64,000 nucleotides of DNA from assembly GCF_014204515.1 (NCBI RefSeq), contig NZ_JACHLI010000002.1, positions 310,001-374,000 of the forward strand, given 5' to 3'. The notes beneath the pieces are model-generated. The model saw only the letters and a program-made list of their open reading frames with translations. It did not search any database and was not told the DNA's origin. This document shows positions 54,495 to 61,118 of the stretch, in pieces. The DNA comes from Pseudomonas nitroreducens (GTDB lineage Bacteria > Pseudomonadota > Gammaproteobacteria > Pseudomonadales > Pseudomonadaceae). The number at the start of each line of letters is the position of its first letter. The stretch's first letter is position 1. The position numbers were made by a program, and so were the translations under genes.

Positions 54495-55536
54495 CGATCT
54501 TCCCCAGCAGGGCTTCCAGCGGGCGCGGGTCGATCCAGTGGTCGACGTCGAAGTGCTCGCCGATGAATTCCCAGCGTTGCAGGAACTGCGTGAGGTCGCG
54601 CAGGGCGTTGAGCGAGCGCTCTGCCAGGTTGGTCTGCAGGCGCAGGTGCGCGTCCTCGCCGTAGGCGCTGGCTACCCAGAACTCGCTGGTGTTCAGCTCG
54701 CGGGCGAGGAAGCGGCGGGTCTCCTCCGGGTGCGCCCAGGCCCATTGCTCGGCGCGCAGTACCGTGTCGAGCACCAGCACGGCGGCATCGAAGTGTTCGT
54801 CCAGCAGTTGCTGGTCGACGGTCAGGGTGCGCGGCGTGCCGATGTTGGAACGCACCAGCGGCTCGGGGTGCGAGCCGACGTCCAGCACCACATGCAGGCC
54901 GAACTCGTGGGCCAACTGCAGGCCGTGGGCGCCCTTGAGGAAGATGGCGTCGATGTCGCCGCGCAGCAGGCCGATCAGCTCGTTGTTGCGCTGCACCACG
55001 CGGTTGCCCTTGAGTGCCACCTGGGCGCCGAACACATGGCGCACAGGGTCGTCGCTGAAGGTGCCGCCGTAGGGGTAGTCCACCAGTTCGACGTCGCGCA
55101 CTTCCAGGCCTTCCAGGCGCAGGGCGTTTTCCAGGCCGCGCAGGGACTGGGCGCGGGTGAAGTCGATCTGCACGTTGGCCCACTTCGGCAGGCCGAAGCG
55201 CCGATGGCGCAGGTCGCGGATGCTGCGCACGCCGCTGTCCGGCGCGCTGACGATGAGCTGCACCTCGTCGCTCCACGACAAGCCGATCACCCGCGTGCGC
55301 GCGCCGCTGGCGCGGGCCCAGATGGCCGGGATGTTGCCGCCGTGGCGCACGGAGTAGGGCAGGTGGTGGTCGAAGTGCGCCTCGCGCACCTCGCGCTCGG
55401 AGGACTCGCGCAGCGACTGGATGCGCGTGCCGAACGGGCGGAAGGCCTGGGCCAGGCGCCCGGATTCGACGGCGATGCCGAGGCCCGTGGGAACGGGGCT
55501 GTGGGTGTACCAGAGGGTTTCCAGCGGTGTGCTCAT
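54481..55536 (-). CDS. DszB-family protein, Cys-to-Ser active-site variant
   Basis: 351 residues, no signal peptide. It aligns by eye with DszB (2-hydroxybiphenyl-2-sulfinate desulfinase): WYTHSPVPTG here against the DszB TYSNCPVPN region, and HFDHHLPYSVRHGGNIPAIW with His and Arg ten residues apart, as in DszB His60 and Arg70. The catalytic Cys (DszB Cys27) is Ser13 (AGC codon, 55498-55500), with H54 and R64 kept. Automated pipelines would call it an ABC substrate-binding protein, but no leader peptide is present, so it would stay in the cytoplasm. It may be an inactive partner, a sensor, or an enzyme of altered chemistry. Its paralogue with Cys lies just upstream. Confidence 0.78.
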   Translation of the reverse strand: MSTPLETLWYTHSPVPTGLGIAVESGRLAQAFRPFGTRIQSLRESSEREVREAHFDHHLPYSVRHGGNIPAIWARASGARTRVIGLSWSDEVQLIVSAPDSGVRSIRDLRHRRFGLPKWANVQIDFTRAQSLRGLENALRLEGLEVRDVELVDYPYGGTFSDDPVRHVFGAQVALKGNRVVQRNNELIGLLRGDIDAIFLKGAHGLQLAHEFGLHVVLDVGSHPEPLVRSNIGTPRTLTVDQQLLDEHFDAAVLVLDTVLRAEQWAWAHPEETRRFLARELNTSEFWVASAYGEDAHLRLQTNLAERSLNALRDLTQFLQRWEFIGEHFDVDHWIDPRPLEALLGKIDVAI

Positions 55537-55554
55537 GGGTGTCCGTCGGGGAGG

Positions 55555-55583
55555 AAAGCCCCCGCGCCGTCGCGCGGGGGCCA
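55555..55583 (-). terminator. Terminator or attenuator between the two DszB-like genes
   Basis: GCCCCCGCGC-CGTC-GCGCGGGGGC (55558-55581, read on the plus strand) is a perfect ten-base stem; on the minus strand it is followed by TTTCC. It may lower expression of the Ser paralogue, MFS and ABC genes relative to the two upstream genes. Confidence 0.6.
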
Positions 55584-55620
55584 GGTCGGGAAACAGAGGG
55601 AAGCGCCCTCGTGACGTTGA

Positions 55621-56676
55621 TCAGCCGGTTTTCTGCGCGAGGCGGCTGCGCAGGGCTTCCAGCGGGCGCGGGTCGATCCACTCGCGCACGTCGAAGCGCG
55701 CCGGGATGAAGTTCCAGCGCTGCAGGAAGTCGGTGAAGTCCTGCAGGGCGAGGATCGAGCCTTCGTCGAGGTTGGTGCGCAGGCGCAGGTGGGCGTCCTC
55801 GCCATAGGCGGTGGCGACCCAGAACTCGCTGCTGTTGGTTTCCCGCGCCAGGTAGCGGCGGGTGTCGTCCGGGTGCTGGTGCGCCCAGTCCTCGGCGCGC
55901 AGGACCGAGGCGAGGATCGCGGTGGCGGCGTCGGGGTGCTGCTCCAGCAGGTTGAGGTCGACGCTCAGGGTGCGCGGCGTGCCGTTGTTGGCGCGGATCA
56001 GCGGCTCGGGGTGCGCGCCGGTGTCGATCACCGTGTGCAGGCCGAACTGCTGCGCCAGCTGCACGGCGTGGGCGCCCTTGAGGAAGATCGCGTCCACCTC
56101 GCCGCGCAGCAGCCCGACCAGTTCCGGGTTCTGGCTGCGCCGACGGCTGCCGCCGTGGCCGGTGATGCCGACGATGTTGCCCGGCGCCTCGTCGCTGAAG
56201 GTGCCCTTCAGGCCGAAGTCCACCAGCTCCAGGTCGCGCACTTCCAGGCCTTCCAGGCGCAGGGCGTTCTCCAGGCCGCGGATGGCCTGGGCGCGGGTGA
56301 AGTCGATCTGTGCACCGCTCCAGTCCGGCAGGCCGAAGCGCCGGCCATTGAGGTCGCGCACGGTGCGGATGCCGCTCTCGGCGGTGGTCAGGATCAGCTG
56401 CGCCTCATCGGCCCAGGACAGGCCGATCACGCGGGTCTCGCGGCCGCTGGCGCGGGCCCAGATGGCCGGGATATTGCCGCCGTGACGCACCGAGTTCTGC
56501 AGGGTGTGGTCGAAGTGCGACTCGCGCACCGCCTGGTCGGCGGACTCGCGCAGCGACTTGATCTGCGTGCCCTGCTCGGCGAGGGATTCTTCCAGCCAGC
56601 CTTTCTGCACGGCGATGCCAAGGCCGGTGGGGACCGGGCAACGGGTGTACCAGAGGGTATCGAGGGGACGGGACAT
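55621..56676 (-). CDS. DszB-like sulfinate desulfinase candidate with intact Cys-His-Arg
   Basis: 351 residues, no signal peptide. The N-terminus reads MSRPLDTLWYTRCPVPTG, matching the DszB active-site Cys segment; C13 (TGC codon, 56638-56640), H54 in SHFDHTLQNSVR and R64 in SVRHGGN correspond to DszB Cys27, His60 and Arg70, the last two being ten residues apart in both. DszB cleaves a sulfinate carbon-sulfur bond to release sulfite. Preceded (17 bases) by an SsuD-like monooxygenase, which could supply a sulfinate. Alternatively it could be a cytoplasmic ligand-binding protein of the same fold, and its substrate is unknown. It is close to its Ser13 paralogue in sequence, so a duplication is likely. 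Confidence 0.8.
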   Translation of the reverse strand: MSRPLDTLWYTRCPVPTGLGIAVQKGWLEESLAEQGTQIKSLRESADQAVRESHFDHTLQNSVRHGGNIPAIWARASGRETRVIGLSWADEAQLILTTAESGIRTVRDLNGRRFGLPDWSGAQIDFTRAQAIRGLENALRLEGLEVRDLELVDFGLKGTFSDEAPGNIVGITGHGGSRRRSQNPELVGLLRGEVDAIFLKGAHAVQLAQQFGLHTVIDTGAHPEPLIRANNGTPRTLSVDLNLLEQHPDAATAILASVLRAEDWAHQHPDDTRRYLARETNSSEFWVATAYGEDAHLRLRTNLDEGSILALQDFTDFLQRWNFIPARFDVREWIDPRPLEALRSRLAQKTG

Positions 56677-56693
56677 GTGCAGCTCCTTGTGGG

Positions 56694-57848
56694 TCAGGCG
56701 CGGGCCTTGAGTTCGTGGACGTCGGCGCGTTTGCCCTGCACCAGCGGCAGGACTTCCTGGCCGATGCGCAGGGCTTCTTCCAGGTGCGGATTGCCGGCGA
56801 GGATGAAGGTGGAGAAGCCGGCGTCGCGGTATTCGGCGAGGCGCTCGGCGACGTTCTCGTGGCTGCCCACCAGGCCGATGGTCGGCCCCGGTTTGGCCTT
56901 GCCGAAGCCGGCCCAGAGGTTGGGGCCGAGGATCAGGTCGTCGAAGCGCTCGACGTTCTGGTGGTAGGCGGTCTGCCGCGCGGCACCGACGGAATCCGAG
57001 CCGGTGGCGAAGTTCTTGATGAAGGCGCTGGTGCGCGCATCGATGCGCTCGTACTGGCGGCGCAGCTCGCTCCAGGCGGCCTCTTCGGTCTCGCGGGCGA
57101 ACAGGTCGATGCGGATGCCGAAGCGGATCTCGCGGCCCTGCTTGTCGGCCAGCTCGCGCACGCGCTCCAGGTGCGGCTTGAGCTTGTCGATGGGCTCGGC
57201 CCAGTTGAGGTAGACGTCGGCGTGCTTGGCTGCGACGTCCAGTGCGGGGTCGGAGAAGCCGGAGAAGTACACGCCCGGTTTACGCACGTTGCGCAGCGCG
57301 ATCGGCAACGAACCGTTCTCCAGCTGGTAGATGTCGCCCTGGTAGGAGAACTGCTCGTTCTTCCACAGGCCGTCGATGATGTCGAGGAACTCGCCGGTGC
57401 GCTGGTAGCGCTTGTCGTGCTCGAGGAAGTCGCCGTTGGCGCGCTGGCTGGCGGGGTTGCCGCCGGTGATGATGTTCCACTCCAGGCGGTCGCGGGACAG
57501 GTGCTGGAGGATCGCGGCCTGCTGGGCGGCGTAGGCCGGCAGGGTCCAGGCAGCCTGGAAGGCGATGAGGAACTTGATCCGGCGGGTCTCGCGGGCCAAC
57601 GCGGCGGCGGCGATCCACGGCTCCGGCCCGGTGGGCAGCAGCGCGCCCTCGAAGCCGGCGATCTCGGCGGCCTTGGCGACCTGGGCGATGTAGTCGATGT
57701 AGGTGAAACCGTCCGGCTCGCCGTTGGGCAGGCGGCCCGGGGCGATGTTGCCGGGCCGTTCGATGTGGCTGCCACGGTTGTTCTTGTCCGAGGCGAGATA
57801 GGGACCGTCGCTGCCCAGCGGCAGTCGCCAGAAGAATTCGGTGCTCAT
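56694..57848 (-). CDS. FMNH2-dependent alkanesulfonate-type monooxygenase, SsuD-like (LLM family)
   Basis: 384 residues from the ATG at 57848 with AAGGAG eight bases upstream; SsuD of E. coli is 381. Shared segments are FFWRLPLGSDGPYL, EGALLPTG, IKFLIAFQAAWTLPAYAAQQ, EWNIITGGNP, GIRIDLFARE and GPNLWAGFG. SsuD enzymes use reduced flavin and oxygen to cut sulfonates or related sulfur compounds, giving sulfite. No flavin reductase gene (ssuE) is in the window, so it would have to be supplied from elsewhere. First gene of the leftward sulfur operon, divergent from the aldolase-like gene. Confidence 0.88.
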   Translation of the reverse strand: MSTEFFWRLPLGSDGPYLASDKNNRGSHIERPGNIAPGRLPNGEPDGFTYIDYIAQVAKAAEIAGFEGALLPTGPEPWIAAAALARETRRIKFLIAFQAAWTLPAYAAQQAAILQHLSRDRLEWNIITGGNPASQRANGDFLEHDKRYQRTGEFLDIIDGLWKNEQFSYQGDIYQLENGSLPIALRNVRKPGVYFSGFSDPALDVAAKHADVYLNWAEPIDKLKPHLERVRELADKQGREIRFGIRIDLFARETEEAAWSELRRQYERIDARTSAFIKNFATGSDSVGAARQTAYHQNVERFDDLILGPNLWAGFGKAKPGPTIGLVGSHENVAERLAEYRDAGFSTFILAGNPHLEEALRIGQEVLPLVQGKRADVHELKARA

Positions 57849-58102
57849 GGGCTTGCTCCTTTGCATGGCGGGGCAGCGTCGTGCTGCTCGTGCAGGGTCT
57901 TGAGCAAGGGCTGTGCCCAAAGCCTGCAGGCCAGGCGGGGCGCGGCTTTCGAGCTGGCGTGCTGCTGTGGCAGCAGGGCGTTTGTCTGTACAGCAGCAGT
58001 GGGTCAGCAGGGGATGCTGGGCGGGCAGCAATTTCGCCTGTCCGGCCTGGATTTCTGCTGCCTTTCGTGAGCAAGTAGTTGATTGGTATGGCTATTTTTT
58101 AC
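57849..58102. other. Divergent promoter region of the sulfur island
   Basis: Lies between the SsuD-like gene and the strong sigma-54 site for the aldolase-like gene. A weak candidate for the leftward side, GGCGAAATTGCTGC on the minus strand near 58025, has GG-N10-GC but poor flanks. Otherwise no recognisable site, and no repeat family is present. Confidence 0.45.
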
Positions 58103-58117
58103 TGGCACAAGTCCTGC
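58103..58117 (+). promoter_or_regulatory. Sigma-54 promoter of the aldolase-like gene
   Basis: TGGCACAAGTCCTGC: a perfect TGGCAC -24 box and GC exactly ten bases after GG. It lies about 59 bases before the ATG at 58176. Sulfone use in Pseudomonas is known to depend on the sigma-54 activator SfnR, so this is in line with a sulfur-starvation island. Confidence 0.75.
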
Positions 58118-58175
58118 TCAGGCAGTGGAACACCGCCATGCGGTTCATCCATCCCCGACTGCCAGGAGGCACTCC

Positions 58176-58907
58176 ATGTCCACCCTCGATCCCCGACTCG
58201 CCAGCCAGCTCGAACAGGTCCGCCGCGACTTCGCCAAGGCCTTCCGCGTGCTCAAGGAAAGCCGCACCCTTACCGCCACCAACACCTACCAGGCCTACGT
58301 GCGGGTGCCGGACAGTGACCAGGTGATCGCCGTCCACGCGCCCAACCCCTGGGCCGACGACCAGGAAATCCGCGCGGTGGTCGCCACCTATGACGGCGAG
58401 GTGATCCTCGACGAAAGCATCCCCGGCGCGACCCCGCTCAGCGGTCGGGGCGCCGGCGGCAACGGCAAGCGCTACGCGGCGATCTTCCAGGCGCGCCCGG
58501 AGGTGAACGTGGTGATCCACGTGCACACCGCCTACCTCGGCGGCTGGGCCAGCGCCCACCGCCTGCTGCCGATCCGTTACGCCGCCTCCCAGCGCGTGAC
58601 CCTGGCCCGCGAGCTGCCGATCTACATCGACCGCCGCCAGCCCGAGCCGCTGTTCATCCTCGACAGGCTGGCCGAGAACCCGCACACCCCGGCCATCCTC
58701 GAAGCCAACGGCGGCGCGACCTTCTGGGGCGACGACCTGATCAAGGCGTCCAAGCTGATCCTGCTGCTGGAGGAGGGCGCCTACTTCCAGGGCCTCGCCG
58801 AAAGCCTCGGCGGCTCGAAGGAATTCGGCCCCGGCGTGCTGGAGCAACAGTGGAAGATGACCGGCCTCTGGGAGCAGGGCCAGAAGCTGCTGGGTGCGGC
58901 GGCCTGA
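58176..58907 (+). CDS. Class II aldolase/adducin-like protein with altered metal site
   Basis: 243 residues with AGGAGG before the ATG. The fold signature IHVHTAYLGG has H115 and H117 at the positions of the two metal-binding histidines of FucA-type aldolases. The third ligand, normally His of an NHG motif, is missing: the corresponding segment reads LEANGGATFWGDDL (N178-G179-G180). The region that usually holds the catalytic Glu (PSSE type) reads ATPLSGRGAGG, without Glu. So ordinary aldolase chemistry is doubtful. Divergent from the SsuD-like gene and driven by its own sigma-54 promoter; it may act on the desulfonated product or be a non-aldolase. Followed by a perfect terminator. Confidence 0.78.
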   Translation: MSTLDPRLASQLEQVRRDFAKAFRVLKESRTLTATNTYQAYVRVPDSDQVIAVHAPNPWADDQEIRAVVATYDGEVILDESIPGATPLSGRGAGGNGKRYAAIFQARPEVNVVIHVHTAYLGGWASAHRLLPIRYAASQRVTLARELPIYIDRRQPEPLFILDRLAENPHTPAILEANGGATFWGDDLIKASKLILLLEEGAYFQGLAESLGGSKEFGPGVLEQQWKMTGLWEQGQKLLGAAA

Positions 58908-58920
58908 GTTTCTTCACGGC

Positions 58921-58952
58921 ATGAAAAAGCCCTCTTGCGAGGGCTTTTTCAT
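58921..58952 (+). terminator. Rho-independent terminator after the aldolase-like gene
   Basis: ATGAAAAAGCCCTC-TTGC-GAGGGCTTTTTCAT: a perfect 14-base stem with T-run, 14 bases after the stop. It can work in both directions. Confidence 0.92.
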
Positions 58953-58976
58953 GGCTGCGAATGGGTGGTCTTTTCG

Positions 58977-59041
58977 CAGGGGCGAGCTTGCTCGCGAACA
59001 GATTCCGCAGCGGGGTTTGTTCGCGAGCAAGATCGCTCCTA
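58977..59041. repeat. Family R4-like palindrome
   Basis: GCAGGGGCGAGCTTGCTCGC and its imperfect inverse GCGAGCAAGATCGCTCCTAC enclose about 25 bases. It lies just after the terminator and next to hicB. Confidence 0.68.
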
Positions 59042-59052
59042 CAAATCCGCAC

Positions 59053-59397
59053 TCAGCCGCTGGTGCGCCTGCGGGCCGCACGTTCGAAAACACTTTCCGC
59101 CCACTGGTTCAGGCTCTTGCCGGAGGCCTTTGCCGCAATGGCGGCGGCAGCGTGAACCTCTGGGCGGATGCGCAGCATGATCTTGCCCGACGCAGGCTTT
59201 TCCGGCTCGACACCGCGCTCCGCGCAATCGCTGAGGTAGTCTTCCACCGCTTCCTGCAAGGCGGCATGCAAGCCGCCAACACTGTCGGCGTGGAAGCTGA
59301 TGATGTCGTGCACCCCCAGCAACCGACCCACGAACAGGTCGTCGCGCTCGTCGAACTCGATGCGGGCGGTGTAGCCCTTGTAGGTCATGCGGCTCAT
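59053..59397 (-). CDS. hicB: HicB-type antitoxin
   Basis: 114 residues. The N-terminal HicB fold (about 5-60, YTARIEFDERDDLFVGRLLG and VGGLHAALQEAVEDYLSD) is followed by a C-terminal ribbon-helix-helix DNA-binding motif (about 72-105, GKIMLRIRPEVHAAAAIAAK). It would neutralise HicA and repress the operon. Starts four bases inside the end of hicA. A palindrome upstream of hicA is the probable operator. Confidence 0.88.
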   Translation of the reverse strand: MSRMTYKGYTARIEFDERDDLFVGRLLGVHDIISFHADSVGGLHAALQEAVEDYLSDCAERGVEPEKPASGKIMLRIRPEVHAAAAIAAKASGKSLNQWAESVFERAARRRTSG

Positions 59398-59648
59398 GCT
59401 TTCACTCCAGCCCGGCGCAGGAATTCGCGGGCTTCCTCGACCTGGTAACGCTTGGCTTCCTTGCCCGGATGCGGGCGATGGCAGCGCCAGGTCTGCCCTT
59501 GCAGAACCAGCCGTACTCGCGACCCTTCACGCTCTTCCACGCTGCCGCCCAGATGCACGACCAGGGCTTCGATGTCGGTAAAGACTATCGACGCACTGGT
59601 TGGCGTGCGAAAGATCATGGCGAGGGTTTTGCGGTGGTGGTTCTGCAT
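59394..59648 (-). CDS. hicA: HicA-type toxin (mRNA interferase)
   Basis: 84 residues starting MQNHHRKTL. The HicA pattern is IEALVVHLGGSVEEREGSRV, then a CHRPHPGKEAKRYQ motif with the conserved histidines and an ending EAREFLRRAGV. HicA toxins cut mRNA; HicB, encoded next, is the antitoxin. Toxin gene first is the usual hicAB order. The segment that has His (GSH) in some HicA proteins reads GSR here, as in another branch of the family. Confidence 0.85.
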   Translation of the reverse strand: MQNHHRKTLAMIFRTPTSASIVFTDIEALVVHLGGSVEEREGSRVRLVLQGQTWRCHRPHPGKEAKRYQVEEAREFLRRAGVKA

Positions 59649-59655
59649 CCAAAAA

Positions 59656-59676
59656 TGCTATCTCAATATGATAGCA
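59656..59676. promoter_or_regulatory. Palindrome TGCTATC-N7-GATAGCA, probable HicB operator
   Basis: A perfect seven-base inverted repeat eight bases before the hicA ATG, in an AT-rich stretch that should contain the promoter. A ribbon-helix-helix antitoxin would be expected to bind here. Confidence 0.65.
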
Positions 59677-59783
59677 CCGAGTGGTTGTCATTTCCTCGGG
59701 GTGGGCCGGCCGCCTCGGATGCTTTCGTGGGAGAAAGCTCGCTCCTGCACAGACCTATACTCCAGGCTTTCCGGCGCGCCTTC

Positions 59784-59866
59784 GTAGGATGGCGTGGAGC
59801 GAAGCGATACCCATCGTGTTTTGCCCGGCCACGGCTGATGGGTATCGCAAGCTCCACCCATCCTGC
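59784..59866. repeat. Family R3 palindrome
   Basis: GTAGGATGGCGTGGAGCGAA with its inverse arm GGGTATCGCAAGCTCCACCC then ATCCTGC. Left arm is identical to the copy at 35931. It lies between hicA and the MFS gene; no other feature was seen in 59677-59895. Confidence 0.75.
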
Positions 59867-59895
59867 GAAAAGCATGAGTGTGGCTTCCTGTGGGT

Positions 59896-61086
59896 TCAGG
59901 CGGTGACCGGCGGCTCTGCCGCGCGCCAGCGCAACCCCAGGGGCAGCAGGAACAGCGGCAGCAGGCTGGCGACGATCAGCACGGCGAAGAACGGCAGGCG
60001 CGAGGGCAGGCTGAACAGCGGGAACAGCAGCACCGGGCCGAGGAACATCGACAGGTACAGCGCCTGTTCGGCCACGCCGCCGGCACCCATCACGTCGCCG
60101 CCACGGCTCATGCGCGGGATGCTGGTGAACACCCAGGCGACCACGAAGCTGCCGAAGAAGCCCTGGACGATCTTCGCCACGATGGCGGTGCTCGGCGCGA
60201 TGCCGGGGATGAACACCACGACCTCCAGTACCACGCCGATCAGCGCGCCGCCGACCACCGCCAGCGGGCCGAGGAAGCGCAGGTTGAGCACGAAGCCGGC
60301 CAGCAACCCGGCCAGCACGCTGGAGAGGATGCCGATGGTGGAGATCACGCCGATGGTCGCGGGCGCCACCCCCAGGCCGTGGATGAAGTAGTCCGGGGTG
60401 ATGGTCACCAGGCCCAGGGCAACGGTCAGTGGCGCGCCCACCGCCAGCGCCAGGCGCAGCACCGAGGGTTCGGCATACAGGCGCAGGGTCTGGCGCAGGG
60501 AGTGGCGTTCGCTGCGGCTGGCGAGGTTGACCGCCGGCAGCAGCGGGGTGGCCAGCAGGAGCACCAGCAGCACCGCCGCATGGCCGCTGAAGGCGGTGCG
60601 CCATTCGCCGTGCTGGCCGCCGACATAGGGCGCCACGGCGAAGATGGCGATGGCACCGCCCAGCGGCGACGCCACCGACCAGAACGCCAGCGCCGTGGTG
60701 CGACGACGGCCTTCGGTGGTGTGTACCAGCAGCGCCAGCGCGGCGAGCACCACGCTGATGTAGCCGGCGCCTTCGACCACGCGCAGGGCAATCAACGTGG
60801 CGAAGTCTTCGCTGCGGCTGGCCAGGTAGCTGCACGCTGCCGCCAGCAACAGGCCGAAGACGATGGCGCGGCGTTCGCCGACCCGCGCCACGATCCAGTT
60901 GACCAGGGGCGAGGCGAGGGCGGCGACCACCGCCACCGCCGACACCACCCAGCTGGCCCGCGAAGGGCTGACCGAGAAGGCGTTGGCGACGTCGGCGACC
61001 AGCAGGATGGTCTTGCCGTGGCACGCCGCGATGATCACGGCGAAGGCCAGGGTGAGCAGGATCGAGGGCCAGCTTCCGGCACGCAT
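59896..61086 (-). CDS. MFS transporter of the alcohol/aldehyde oxidation operon
   Basis: 396 residues from the ATG at 61086 with AAGAGGA seven bases upstream; a longer reading to 61317 lies inside the upstream aldehyde dehydrogenase gene and is not favoured. About twelve membrane helices; MFS loop VNWIVARVGERRAIVFG between helices 2 and 3. Cotranscribed with an aldehyde dehydrogenase and a GMC oxidoreductase, it probably imports their alcohol substrate or exports the acid product. Substrate not known. Confidence 0.85.
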   Translation of the reverse strand: MRAGSWPSILLTLAFAVIIAACHGKTILLVADVANAFSVSPSRASWVVSAVAVVAALASPLVNWIVARVGERRAIVFGLLLAAACSYLASRSEDFATLIALRVVEGAGYISVVLAALALLVHTTEGRRRTTALAFWSVASPLGGAIAIFAVAPYVGGQHGEWRTAFSGHAAVLLVLLLATPLLPAVNLASRSERHSLRQTLRLYAEPSVLRLALAVGAPLTVALGLVTITPDYFIHGLGVAPATIGVISTIGILSSVLAGLLAGFVLNLRFLGPLAVVGGALIGVVLEVVVFIPGIAPSTAIVAKIVQGFFGSFVVAWVFTSIPRMSRGGDVMGAGGVAEQALYLSMFLGPVLLFPLFSLPSRLPFFAVLIVASLLPLFLLPLGLRWRAAEPPVTA

Positions 61087-61118
61087 CGGGAAATCCTCTT
61101 GAAGGGGGAAGCGGCGCC

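Noticed and set aside
54481..56676. Reading the two 351-residue proteins simply as ABC substrate-binding proteins
   Set aside because: Both lack a signal peptide and carry the DszB-type catalytic segments. The fold is shared with binding proteins, so the label is a fold match rather than evidence of a transport role.
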